Assembly: GCA_051646105.1 (NCBI GenBank)
Contig: JBOFCO010000081.1
Location: forward strand, 1-35,664
Direction: 5' to 3'
Source of the DNA: JBOFCO01 sp051646105
Lineage (GTDB): Bacteria; Pseudomonadota; Alphaproteobacteria; Rhodobacterales; Rhodobacteraceae
Length of the DNA: 35,664 nucleotides
The notes below the pieces were generated by a model, which was given only the letters and a program-made list of their open reading frames with translations, ran no database searches and had not been told where the DNA came from. Positions 1 through 7,725 of this stretch are shown piece by piece (the stretch's first letter is position 1; every line of letters begins with the position of its first letter). The position numbers and the translations under genes are program-made.

Positions 1-593
1 GCGATGTTGCGCATCGGCACATCGGCAATCTGATCCTCGGGGTAAAACCATGGGCCTTCGGGCAGTTCGCCCGCGATCCACTGCTTCAACGCAGGCACAC
101 CGTGGCCGCGCTCGGCAGAGATCATGAAGGTTTTCACAAACGGAAAAGCCTCATTCATCTCCTGCGTCAGGGCCAGCAGGCTTTCCGCCTTGACCCTGTC
201 GATCTTGTTGATGGCCAGCGCCACCGGGCGACCCTCCAGCCTTTCGCGCAAGGTTTCCAGAATGGCGGCAACGCCCTCTGTCAAACCGCGATGCGCCTCG
301 ATCAGCAGGACCACCAGATCGGCATCCGCCGCCCCGCCCCAGGCAGCGGCGACCATGGCCCTGTCCAGCCTGCGCCGGGGCCGGAACAGGCCGGGGGTAT
401 CGACGAAAACAATCTGCGCCGAACCTTCCATCGCCACACCGCGGATGCGGGCGCGAGTCGTCTGCACCTTGTGCGTCACGATGGAAACCTTGGCCCCCAC
501 CATGGCGTTCAGAAGCGTCGACTTGCCCGCGTTGGGTTCCCCGATCAGGGCGACGAAGCCGGCACGGGTCGGGGTTTCCGGGGTCTCAGTCAT
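1..593 (-). CDS. era: GTPase Era, C-terminal part outside window
   Basis: Era is a GTPase that binds 16S rRNA and assists maturation of the 30S ribosomal subunit. The frame is open from an ATG at 593 to the window edge, about 197 codons, so the RNA-binding KH domain lies outside. Visible G-domain motifs are G1 GEPNAGKST (residues 18-26), G2 around TTR (45-47), G3 DTPG (65-68) and G4 NKID (129-132), with a G5-like SAE near residue 160. The start overlaps the end of rnc by 8 bases. rnc-era adjacency is widely conserved and links RNase III processing with subunit assembly. Translational coupling to rnc is inferred from the overlap. Confidence 0.95.
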   Translation of the reverse strand, partial: MTETPETPTRAGFVALIGEPNAGKSTLLNAMVGAKVSIVTHKVQTTRARIRGVAMEGSAQIVFVDTPGLFRPRRRLDRAMVAAAWGGAADADLVVLLIEAHRGLTEGVAAILETLRERLEGRPVALAINKIDRVKAESLLALTQEMNEAFPFVKTFMISAERGHGVPALKQWIAGELPEGPWFYPEDQIADVPMRNI

Positions 594-1275
594 CGGTCTT
601 CTCCATCCGCTCCAGCAGCGCCCGTGCCGCGGCCTGTTCGGCCTGGCGCTTTGATCCGGCCTGCGCCTGTTCGGCGGCCCCGTTTTCCAGCCGCACCTCA
701 ATCATGAACAGCGGCTCGTGTGCTGCGCCCTCGCGCGACAGCAGCACATAGTCGGGCAGCGCCATGCCGCGTGCCTGCGCCCATTCCTGCAGCGCCGTCT
801 TGGGGTCGCGCGCCTGCTCTCCCGCGCTGGAAACCCGCGCGCCCCACAGGCGGCGCACACAATCGCGCGCCACGGCAAACCCCGCATCCAGATAGACAGC
901 GGCGATCACCGCCTCCATCGCGTCGCCAAGCAACGCCTCTTTTCGTCGCCCACCCGTGGCCATTTCACCCCGGCCCAGCTTCAGGACTTCGCCCAGGCCG
1001 ATCTCGCGCGCGACCTCGGCACAGGTTTCCTGTCGCACCAGCACATTCAGGCGGGGGGCGAGCTGGCCCTCGGTCGCGGTCCTGTCCTCGGCAAACAGGG
1101 CTTCTGCCATGGCAAGACCAAGCACACGGTCGCCCAGAAACTCAAGCCGCTGGTTCGATTCCCGCGTGGCAGAGGCGATCGAGGCATGGGTGAGCGCGCG
1201 GATCAGCAGATCGGTCTGGCGGAACTGGTGGCCAAGCCGGGCCTGAAAGGCAAGGATATCCGCTGACGGCTTCAC
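586..1275 (-). CDS. rnc: Ribonuclease III
   Basis: RNase III cleaves double-stranded RNA, including the rRNA precursor. The 229-residue protein has the expected two-domain layout. The catalytic domain carries RLEFLGDR (E45, D49) and LLGDAMEAVIAAVYLDAG (D118, E121), which match the four acidic metal ligands of the family. A double-stranded-RNA-binding domain starts near residue 155 (DPKTALQEWAQ) and ends in the basic GSKRQAEQAAARALLE helix. The usual serine after GD is arginine here. The start is GTG and shares the four bases GTGA with the lepB stop, so translation is probably coupled. Length and motifs are normal for the family. Confidence 0.96.
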   Translation of the reverse strand: MKPSADILAFQARLGHQFRQTDLLIRALTHASIASATRESNQRLEFLGDRVLGLAMAEALFAEDRTATEGQLAPRLNVLVRQETCAEVAREIGLGEVLKLGRGEMATGGRRKEALLGDAMEAVIAAVYLDAGFAVARDCVRRLWGARVSSAGEQARDPKTALQEWAQARGMALPDYVLLSREGAAHEPLFMIEVRLENGAAEQAQAGSKRQAEQAAARALLERMEKTDD

Positions 1276-2051
1276 TCGATCGCCTTGAAGAAGCGGTCGC
1301 TGCGCCAGGTCCAGAAAAAGAACAATGACCGGCCTGCGGATGAAAACATGATCCGGTCCGCACGCCCGATCAGGTTTTCGACCGGAACAAAGCCCACACC
1401 CCCGACATTTTGCGCAACGCGGCTGTCCTGGCTGTTGTCGCGGTTGTCGCCCATAAAGAAATACTGTCCCTCGGGCACGGCAAAGACGGCCGTATCATCC
1501 GATCCCTGATTTTCGATGTTCAGAACATGGTGCGACACACCATTCGGAAGCGTCTCGAGGAAGCGTTCCTTCTGACAGATCGCCCCTTCGCCCACTGGCC
1601 CGTTGAAACAGCGCGGATAGGTCTGTTCCGGGCCCTGCGGGGCATAGGTTTCCTCGAACATCCCTGCGGGTTCCAGCTTTACCGGCGCGTCATTGATGTA
1701 AAGCTGGCCCGCTTTCATCTGCACCTTGTCGCCCGGCAGGCCGATCAGCCGCTTGATGAAATCGGTGCCGTTGACCGGATGGCGGAACACGACAACGTCG
1801 CCGCGCTCAGGTTCGGACGACAGCAGGCGCCCGGTGAACGGGCAAAACGAGAACGGGCAGGAATGCCGGGAATAGCCATAGGCCATCTTGTTTACGAACA
1901 GGAAATCCCCGATCAGCAGCGTATCCTTCATCGACCCGGACGGAATCCAGAACGGCTGGAAGAACAGCGTGCGGAACACCCCGGCGATCAGGAGCGCATA
2001 AACGACGGTCTTGATGGTTTCGACGATACCGTCGGCGGCCTTGCTTGCCAT
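1272..2051 (-). CDS. lepB: Signal peptidase I
   Basis: LepB removes signal peptides from exported proteins at the outer face of the cytoplasmic membrane. From the ATG at 2051 the protein has 259 residues. An N-terminal membrane segment (about 13-32) is followed by the box IPSGSMKDTLLIGDF with catalytic Ser40. The general-base lysine is K100 in TDFIKRLIGLPGDK, and the conserved GDNRDNSQDSR lies near the C-terminus. An in-frame ATG 96 bases upstream would add a sequence unlike the family, so I chose 2051. The gene lies 55 bases after acpS and overlaps rnc by four bases, within the rpoZ-to-era operon. Confidence 0.95.
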   Translation of the reverse strand: MASKAADGIVETIKTVVYALLIAGVFRTLFFQPFWIPSGSMKDTLLIGDFLFVNKMAYGYSRHSCPFSFCPFTGRLLSSEPERGDVVVFRHPVNGTDFIKRLIGLPGDKVQMKAGQLYINDAPVKLEPAGMFEETYAPQGPEQTYPRCFNGPVGEGAICQKERFLETLPNGVSHHVLNIENQGSDDTAVFAVPEGQYFFMGDNRDNSQDSRVAQNVGGVGFVPVENLIGRADRIMFSSAGRSLFFFWTWRSDRFFKAIE

Positions 2052-2106
2052 CTGCTCTCGTATCCTTGTGTTGTCCCGCGCTACATGATCGCGCCCAATG
2101 GCCGAG

Positions 2107-2529
2107 TCAAGCAGGCCTGCCCCCCGCATCCGGTTCGGGGATCGCATCTATCACCACGAAAGCCTGCGCCCAGGGGTGGTCGTCGGTCAGGCTGACATGA
2201 ACAACGGCCCGATGCCCCGGCGGCGTCATCGCTGCCAGCCGTTCCGCCGCCCATCCGGTCAGCTCCATCACCGGCTGGCCTGTTTCAAGGTTTGAAACCG
2301 CCATGTCCTTCCACGAAATCCCCATGCGCAAGCCGGTGCCCAAAGCCTTGGAGCAGGCCTCTTTCGCTGCCCAGCGCTTCGCATAGGTGCCCGCCACATC
2401 CGCGCGATGTTCGGCCTTCCACTGCTCGCGCTGTGTAAAGACGCGGTTGCGGAACCTGTCGCCAAAGCGGGCCAGCGTGCCCGCGATCCGGTCGATATTG
2501 GCAAGATCGGTGCCGATGCCAAGGATCAT
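2107..2529 (-). CDS. acpS: Holo-[acyl-carrier-protein] synthase
   Basis: AcpS moves 4'-phosphopantetheine from coenzyme A to a serine of acyl carrier protein, which activates fatty acid synthesis. The 140-residue protein starts MILGIGTDL, with the metal-binding Asp8. It carries the hallmark WAAKEACSKALGTG (K56, E57) and a C-terminal VVHVSLTDD strand. Length is typical. It begins three bases after the pdxJ stop, and the pair pdxJ-acpS is a common alphaproteobacterial arrangement. Confidence 0.95.
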   Translation of the reverse strand: MILGIGTDLANIDRIAGTLARFGDRFRNRVFTQREQWKAEHRADVAGTYAKRWAAKEACSKALGTGLRMGISWKDMAVSNLETGQPVMELTGWAAERLAAMTPPGHRAVVHVSLTDDHPWAQAFVVIDAIPEPDAGGRPA

Positions 2530-2532
2530 CGG

Positions 2533-3294
2533 TCAGGCCCGCGCTTCATCCATCAGGCGGCGCATTACGCCAATGGCGGTGGGCAGGCCGACATAGATCG
2601 CTTCGCCGATCAGGTAGTGCCCGATGTTCAGCTCCATCACTTCCGGGATAGCGGCGACGGGCTGCACTGTATCATAGGTCAGCCCGTGGCCTGCGTGGAT
2701 TTCCAGCCCCAGCGAATGACCAAAGGCCGCCATGTCACGCAGCCGGGCAAGCTCCTCATCCCGTTCGGCAAAAAGCCCCTCGGCATGCAGGTCGCAGTAT
2801 TTTCCGGTGTGCAGTTCGATCACCGCAGCCCCGATGCGCGCCGCCGCCTCGATCTGACGCTGATCGGCGGCGATAAAAATGGAAACACGGCATCCGGCAT
2901 CACGCAGGGGCGCGATGAAATGCGCCAGCCGGTTTTCCTCGCGCGCGACCTCAAGCCCGCCTTCGGTCGTGCGCTCCTCGCGTTTTTCGGGAACGATGCA
3001 GACGGCATGGGGCCTGTGGCGCAGGGCAATGGCCTGCATTTCATCTGTCGCCGCCATTTCGAAATTCAGGGGCAGGCTCAGCGTTGCCATCAGGTTTTCG
3101 ATGTCGGCATCCGAAATATGCCGACGATCCTCGCGCAGATGCGCGGTGATGCCGTCCGCCCCGGCCTGTTCCGCCAGCTTTGCCGCGCGAACCGGATCGG
3201 GATAGGCCGATCCACGCGCGTTCCGCACCGTCGCCACATGGTCGATGTTCACGCCAAGCCGCAGCCGGCCCAGATACTTTTCCCCATCCGCCAT
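2533..3294 (-). CDS. pdxJ: Pyridoxine 5'-phosphate synthase
   Basis: PdxJ condenses 1-deoxy-D-xylulose 5-phosphate with 3-amino-2-oxopropyl phosphate to give pyridoxine 5'-phosphate, the last ring-forming step of the DXP-dependent vitamin B6 pathway. The 253-residue protein has LGVNIDHVATVRNARG near the N-terminus (H19), followed by DPVRAAKLAEQAGADGITAHLRED and, later, IELHTGKY and HAGHGL, all strong family motifs of this TIM barrel. It starts three bases after the stop of the DUF2062 gene, inside the operon. Confidence 0.96.
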   Translation of the reverse strand: MADGEKYLGRLRLGVNIDHVATVRNARGSAYPDPVRAAKLAEQAGADGITAHLREDRRHISDADIENLMATLSLPLNFEMAATDEMQAIALRHRPHAVCIVPEKREERTTEGGLEVAREENRLAHFIAPLRDAGCRVSIFIAADQRQIEAAARIGAAVIELHTGKYCDLHAEGLFAERDEELARLRDMAAFGHSLGLEIHAGHGLTYDTVQPVAAIPEVMELNIGHYLIGEAIYVGLPTAIGVMRRLMDEARA

Positions 3295-3297
3295 GTG

Positions 3298-4005
3298 CTA
3301 TCCCCCCGCCCGGTCCGTACCGCTGTCCGCCAGTGCCTGCGCTTCGGCCGCGGCTGCTTCGGCCTGAAGTTTTTCCGCTGCCGCCGCGCGGGCTGCAATC
3401 CTTTTTTCCAGCCGTTCCCGTCGCTTCTTGTCACGGCGACGCTGATAGGCATGGATCACCGGCAGGCTCAGGTAATAGCTGATGACCGAAACGATGATGC
3501 CCGGAATGATGCTGCCCACCGCATAGGGAAGGAAGATCACGTGAAAGAACCTTTCCAGTCGGTGCCATTGCGTAGGCTCGCTGGTAAAGATTGCAACGAC
3601 ATTGTCCCAGATTTCATGCCCGGCATCCAGGATGGCGCCCCCCAGCTGCCGCGCATCCAGCGGCATGTCGATTCCCAGCATCCACTGGCCAAGCTCCACC
3701 GACATCAGGGCAATGAACGGCGTCGTGATGGGGTTAGACAGAAAGGTCGACAGCAGCGCCGCAATGATATTGCCGCGGATTGCCCAGGCAATCAGGGCAG
3801 CAGACGCCATCTGCACCCCGAACAGCGGCGGGAAGTTCACGAAAACACCGGCAAAGATGCCCCGCGCTATTCGGTGGGGCTGATCGGGAAGCCGACGCAT
3901 CCGGTGCTTGACATAGGTGATCGCCCGCGCCCAGCCGCCCTTGGGATAAAGAAACTCGGCCAGCATCCGCCCTATGGGGCGCCGATCGCGTCGCTTGAAA
4001 ACCAC
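3298..4005 (-). CDS. DUF2062 domain membrane protein
   Basis: This is a membrane protein of the DUF2062 family, which has no firmly known function. I chose the GTG at 4005 (235 residues, starting MVFKRRDRRP) because a strong GGAAGGA ribosome-binding site lies eight bases upstream and homologues commonly begin this way. An in-frame ATG at 4050 abuts the rel stop and is the alternative. Three hydrophobic stretches are visible, including GIFAGVFVNFPPLFG and LSNPITTPFIALMSVELG, whose small-residue and proline pattern is typical of the family. The C-terminal tail is rich in Lys, Arg and Ala. The gene sits between rel and pdxJ with tiny gaps. Confidence 0.85.
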   Translation of the reverse strand: MVFKRRDRRPIGRMLAEFLYPKGGWARAITYVKHRMRRLPDQPHRIARGIFAGVFVNFPPLFGVQMASAALIAWAIRGNIIAALLSTFLSNPITTPFIALMSVELGQWMLGIDMPLDARQLGGAILDAGHEIWDNVVAIFTSEPTQWHRLERFFHVIFLPYAVGSIIPGIIVSVISYYLSLPVIHAYQRRRDKKRRERLEKRIAARAAAAEKLQAEAAAAEAQALADSGTDRAGG

Positions 4006-4050
4006 GTCTCTCGTCCTTCCAGAAACTGCTGGCGCAATATGCCCGACCAT

Positions 4051-6168
4051 TCACGGTTTTCGGCTTTGATCCCGATACCTTTCGATCTGCGCCACGTCGC
4101 TTTCTGCCTCCAGCGCAGTCATGACCATGTGCAGGTGTTCCACATCGCGTATGTCTATGTCGATGAGAATTCTGTAAAAATCAGGCTTTCTATCGACAAA
4201 ATGAAGGTCTGAAATATTCGCCTTCTGCTCTCCGATCAGCGTGCAGATACGCCCCAGAACACCCGTCGCATTTGAAATCGCGATATTCAGGGTCACGGTA
4301 TGCACCGGGCGATGTCGGCCCGCGTTCCACTGCAAATCCACCCAGCGGTCGGGCTGCTCCTCGAACTCGGCAAGGGCCGGGCAATCTATCGCGTGCAGGA
4401 CCACGCCCTGCCCCCGATAGGTAATGCCGACGATCCTTTCGCCGGGAACCGGTTGGCAACAGTTGGCCCTGCGGAAGCTTTGGTCATTGCCAAGACCGAT
4501 GACTGTGCGCTGCACGTCTATTTCTTCGGCCGGGGCTGTGGCCAGTTCGGGATAAAGTGCCTGCACGACGGCACCGGCCGTCAGCTCGGCAGAGCCGAGA
4601 CGGGCCAGCAATTCCTCTGCACCCGCGATGCCCAGGGTCCGCGCGGCGGTGCGCAGGGCCTTGTCGGTGGCCTTCTTGCCCACATGCTCGAACGCGACGC
4701 GCGCCAGTTCCTGCCCAAGCCGGATGAACCTGCCCCGGTCTTCTTCCCGCAAGCTCTTGCGGATCGCGGCCTTTGCACGACCGGTCACGACGATGTCGAT
4801 CCAGGTGGCCTGCGGCCGCTGCCCTTCTGCCGTGATGATTTCGACCGACTGGCCGTTCTTCAGCCGTGTCCACAGCGGGACGCGGATACCGTCGACCTTG
4901 GCCCCCACACAGGAATTGCCGATGCGCGTATGGATGAAATAGGCATAGTCCAGCGGAGTCGCCCCGCGGGGAAGCTGCACGACATCGCCCTTGGGCGTGA
5001 AGCAGAACACCTGATCGGTGTACATTTCCAGCTTCACGTTTTCCAGAAACTCGTCGTGATCGCCCTCGTTAAAGCGCTCGGTCAGCTGCGCAATCCATTT
5101 GGCGGGATCGACCGCAAAGGGGTTCTTTGCCCGCACACCGTCACGATAGGACCAATGCGCGGCAACGCCTGCCTCGGCCACTTCGTGCATCTGGCGGGTT
5201 CTGATCTGCACTTCCACCCGTTTGCCGTCACGACCGGACACCGTCGTGTGGATGGAGCGATAGCCGTTCGACTTGGGCTGGCTGATGTAATCCTTGAACC
5301 GTCCCGGCACAGCCCGCCAGCGCTGATGGATGACCCCCAGAACGCGATAGCAGTCAGTCACATCGGGCGTGATAATCCGGAAACCGTAGATATCGGACAG
5401 ACGCGAAAAGGCCAGATCCTTTTCCTGCATCTTGCGCCAGATCGAAAACGGCTTCTTGGCGCGGCCGAAAACATCCGCCTCGATCCCCGCCTTTTCCAGT
5501 TCGGTACGGATGTCGGCGGTGATCTTGTGGATCACATCACCGGATTCGCGTTGCAGCGTAATGAAACGGCGGATGATGGATGACCGGGCTTCGTGATTCA
5601 GCACGCGGAAGGACAGGTCCTCCAGTTCCTCGCGCATCCATTGCATGCCCATGCGGCCGGCCAGCGGTGCGAAGATATCCATGGTTTCGCGTGCCTTGCG
5701 GACCTGCTTTTCCATCGGCAAGGACTTGATGGTGCGCATGTTGTGCAGCCGGTCGGAAAGCTTGACCAGGATCACGCGCAGGTCTTTCGACATGGCGATG
5801 AACAGCTTGCGGAAGTTTTCCGCCTGCTTCGTTTCGGTAGACGACAGTTGCAGGTTTGTCAGCTTGGTGACGCCATCGACCAGTTCGGCCACTTCGTCGC
5901 CAAAGCGTCTGGCGATTTCCGAATAGGTGGATTTCGTATCCTCGATCGTGTCGTGCAGCAGCGCCGTGATGATCGTGGCATCGTCCAGCCGCTGCTCGGT
6001 CAGGATAGCGGCGACCGCAACGGGATGGGTGAAGTAATCTTCACCTGAATGGCGCTTCTGGCCCGCGTGCATATCCCGCCCATAGGCATAGGCATCGCGG
6101 ATCAGCGCAGCATTGGTCCTGGGATTGTAGTTGCGGACAAGGGCGATCAGGTCTTCGACGTCGATCAT
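4051..6168 (-). CDS. rel: Bifunctional (p)ppGpp synthetase/hydrolase
   Basis: This RelA/SpoT-type enzyme makes and degrades the alarmone (p)ppGpp. The 705-residue protein has the full long-RSH layout. The HD hydrolase domain carries FTHPV (H48) and LLHDTIEDT (H72, D73, E76, D77). The synthetase domain has SDIYGFRIITPDV and KSNGYRSIHTTV (299-310). A TGS domain (about 386-447), a CC/zinc-finger region (NCCQPVPGERIVGI) and a C-terminal ACT domain (about 625-690) follow. Intact HD residues plus the RFKD loop (290-293) indicate a bifunctional enzyme rather than a synthetase-only RelA. It follows rpoZ by 31 bases, an arrangement also seen around spoT in enterobacteria. Confidence 0.95.
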   Translation of the reverse strand: MIDVEDLIALVRNYNPRTNAALIRDAYAYGRDMHAGQKRHSGEDYFTHPVAVAAILTEQRLDDATIITALLHDTIEDTKSTYSEIARRFGDEVAELVDGVTKLTNLQLSSTETKQAENFRKLFIAMSKDLRVILVKLSDRLHNMRTIKSLPMEKQVRKARETMDIFAPLAGRMGMQWMREELEDLSFRVLNHEARSSIIRRFITLQRESGDVIHKITADIRTELEKAGIEADVFGRAKKPFSIWRKMQEKDLAFSRLSDIYGFRIITPDVTDCYRVLGVIHQRWRAVPGRFKDYISQPKSNGYRSIHTTVSGRDGKRVEVQIRTRQMHEVAEAGVAAHWSYRDGVRAKNPFAVDPAKWIAQLTERFNEGDHDEFLENVKLEMYTDQVFCFTPKGDVVQLPRGATPLDYAYFIHTRIGNSCVGAKVDGIRVPLWTRLKNGQSVEIITAEGQRPQATWIDIVVTGRAKAAIRKSLREEDRGRFIRLGQELARVAFEHVGKKATDKALRTAARTLGIAGAEELLARLGSAELTAGAVVQALYPELATAPAEEIDVQRTVIGLGNDQSFRRANCCQPVPGERIVGITYRGQGVVLHAIDCPALAEFEEQPDRWVDLQWNAGRHRPVHTVTLNIAISNATGVLGRICTLIGEQKANISDLHFVDRKPDFYRILIDIDIRDVEHLHMVMTALEAESDVAQIERYRDQSRKP

Positions 6169-6199
6169 ACCGCCCGGCCCAGTCTGTCGTTTCCGGTTG

Positions 6200-6553
6200 T
6201 CAGCCCTGACCCTGGGCTTCCATCAGGGCGCGCAGCAGGCGCTCCTCCGACATGTCGTCCACAACGGGACGATCCATGCCCGACCCCATCAGAAGCGCCA
6301 TCTGGTCCTCTTCAGGCTCGTCCACCTCGATCTGGGTCTGGTGGCTGGCAATCATGCGTTCACGCAGATCTTCGGCACCCTGCGTTTCCTCTGCGATTTC
6401 GCGCAGCGACACGACAGGATTCTTGTCGTTGTCACGGTCGATCGTCAGCGGAGAGCCCGAGGTGATTTCGCGCGCACGATGCGCGGCGAGCATGACCAGC
6501 TCGAACCGGTTCGGGACCTTGTCAACGCAATCTTCGACCGTAACGCGGGCCAT
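6200..6553 (-). CDS. rpoZ: RNA polymerase omega subunit
   Basis: Omega is the small core-RNA-polymerase subunit that helps fold and hold beta-prime. The 117-residue protein begins MARVTVEDCVDKVPNRFEL and continues VMLAAHRAREI, the conserved omega signature. The acidic C-terminal extension (about 60-117) is usual in alphaproteobacteria. A GGAG ribosome-binding site (6561-6564) lies seven bases before the ATG and a promoter lies at 6591-6619. As first gene of the run toward era it sits directly before rel, whose product ppGpp binds polymerase near omega in other proteobacteria. Confidence 0.96.
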   Translation of the reverse strand: MARVTVEDCVDKVPNRFELVMLAAHRAREITSGSPLTIDRDNDKNPVVSLREIAEETQGAEDLRERMIASHQTQIEVDEPEEDQMALLMGSGMDRPVVDDMSEERLLRALMEAQGQG

Positions 6554-6590
6554 GGGAGCACTCCAATCCGATGGGCGATGTGGAAACGCC

Positions 6591-6619
6591 TACTTAGTGC
6601 CTCGGTCTGCCGATGACAA
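6591..6619 (-). promoter_or_regulatory. Predicted sigma70-type promoter of the rpoZ-rel operon
   Basis: On the minus strand TTGTCA (6614-6619) and TAAGTA (6591-6596) are separated by exactly 17 bases. This places a transcription start about 7 bases downstream, near 6584, with a 30-base leader to the rpoZ ATG at 6553. A second TTGTCA lies further upstream. The call rests on sequence match alone. Confidence 0.6.
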
Positions 6620-6916
6620 GCAATGAATCATGACAAAACCGTTCCCAGGTAGGGGATTCGGGTATGGACAGGCCGAAGGGTCTGCCAGGTCCCGCGGGGG
6701 CGCTTTCAGCCACAGGCCGACGAAACAGCGGCCCTGGTGCGCGGATTTCCGCCACAACGGGCTGCATTGCGGCTGTCTCCGTGTCGCTTCGACCCATCAG
6801 AAACCGGGGCAGTTGCAGTAGCACAATATTTTTCGCAACCATACCATGTGCTTGATGCCATGCAATTTCACCTATGCGATAGCCTTCCATCGCGCCGCGA
6901 AATCCGACAGCCCCTG

Positions 6917-6938
6917 TTGACCCGTTCAGACAGGTCAA
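6917..6938. repeat. Dyad TTGACC-N10-GGTCAA
   Basis: A perfect six-base inverted repeat with a ten-base spacer in the gap between rpoZ and the NYN gene. The form suits either a dimeric regulator's operator or a small hairpin. No neighbouring regulator gene points to its ligand. Confidence 0.4.
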
Positions 6939-7027
6939 AAGACCCGCATTTTCACGGCAGAACATTACATATGTGCCACAGTGCTCGCTAAGCGTCGGGT
7001 ATTGCGGGCAAATGCAGCCTTGGCGGC

Positions 7028-7043
7028 ATATGTTCGAACATAT
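7028..7043. promoter_or_regulatory. 16-base perfect palindrome, possible operator
   Basis: ATATGTTCGAACATAT reads the same on both strands. It lies about 94 bases before the NYN start codon. A second CATATGT occurs at 6968-6974. The inverted GTTC/GAAC core differs from the direct-repeat GTTC-N7-GTTC of alphaproteobacterial LexA, so the cognate factor is unknown. Confidence 0.45.
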
Positions 7044-7136
7044 ATGGTGAAAGCGATCTGCCGCATTTTCGGGCACTGGGGATCACTCAACCTGGGGAAT
7101 TCCGTTCTGAAGCAGATTGGATTTGAGGGGATTTGA

Positions 7137-7709
7137 ATGTTTTACAAGGATGAAAGGCTGGCTCTGTTCATTGATGGGTCCAACCTTTACGCCGCAGCCA
7201 AAGCGCTCGGCTTCGACATCGACTACAAGCTGCTTCGGCAAGAGTTCATGCGTCGGGGGAAGCTCCTGCGCGCCTTCTACTATACGGCGCTGCTGGAGAA
7301 TGACGAATACTCGCCGATCCGGCCGCTGGTCGACTGGCTTCACTACAACGGCTTCTCGATGGTGACCAAGCCCGCCAAGGAATACACCGACAGCCAGGGA
7401 CGGCGGAAGGTGAAGGGCAATATGGACATCGAGTTGACGGTGAATGCGATGGAGCTGGCACCGCACCTTGACCATATCGTGCTGTTCTCCGGCGATGGCG
7501 ATTTCCGCCCGCTGGTGGAAAGCCTGCAACGTCAGGGTGTCCGCGTCTCTGTCGTGTCGACCATACGCAGCCAGCCACCGATGATCGCGGACGAACTGCG
7601 CCGTCAGGCCGACAATTTCATCGAACTGGATGAACTGCGCGACGTGATCGGCCGCCCTCCGCGTGAACCGCGGCTGGAACGGACCGACGTGCAGGGTGCC
7701 GAAGTCTGA
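7137..7709 (+). CDS. NYN domain protein (LabA/DUF88 family)
   Basis: The 190-residue protein belongs to the LabA-like NYN family, a PIN-like fold related to ribonucleases. The motif LALFIDGSNLY is near the N-terminus (D13, N16), the middle acidic motif is KGNMDIELTVNAM, and the third is VLFSGDGDF followed by RPLVESLQRQGVRV. These supply the conserved aspartates of a metal-dependent nuclease site. A GAGGGG ribosome-binding site precedes the ATG. Proteins of this kind are thought to act on RNA, but substrates are known for few members, so the nuclease role here is inferred from the fold. The next gene starts 17 bases downstream and is probably co-transcribed. Confidence 0.88.
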   Translation: MFYKDERLALFIDGSNLYAAAKALGFDIDYKLLRQEFMRRGKLLRAFYYTALLENDEYSPIRPLVDWLHYNGFSMVTKPAKEYTDSQGRRKVKGNMDIELTVNAMELAPHLDHIVLFSGDGDFRPLVESLQRQGVRVSVVSTIRSQPPMIADELRRQADNFIELDELRDVIGRPPREPRLERTDVQGAEV

Positions 7710-7725
7710 TACGGAGTGCCGGAAG

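Larger units (their letters stand above)
6620..7136. other. Non-coding gap with two dyads
   Basis: I see no credible gene in these 517 bases. The open frames here lack ribosome-binding sites, read as low-complexity translations, or run into the rpoZ promoter. The part from about 6780 to 7130 is AT-richer than its neighbours. It holds a dyad TTGACC-N10-GGTCAA (6917-6938) and a 16-base perfect palindrome (7028-7043). I looked for tmRNA, SRP RNA and tRNA signatures and saw none. The final bases carry the GAGGGG ribosome-binding site of the next gene. Confidence 0.6.

Noticed and set aside
2407..4212. 601-codon open frame on the plus strand, antisense to pdxJ and the DUF2062 gene
   Set aside because: It is a by-product of high third-position GC in the real genes; the translation is low-complexity with no motif, and the minus-strand genes are certain.
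4300..5583. 427-codon plus-strand frame inside rel
   Set aside because: A shadow of rel codon bias; it has no ribosome-binding site and no recognisable domain.
7028..7043. LexA box
   Set aside because: Alphaproteobacterial LexA binds the direct repeat GTTC-N7-GTTC; this is an inverted GTTCGAAC without that spacing.
6594..7076. 160-codon minus-strand frame in the rpoZ/NYN gap
   Set aside because: It runs through the likely rpoZ promoter, has no ribosome-binding site, and its translation shows no fold-like pattern.
6620..7136. tmRNA, SRP RNA or 6S RNA in the gap
   Set aside because: No tRNA-like T arm, tag frame or GGAAGG-type SRP loop was seen. A diverged RNA cannot be excluded without a covariance search.
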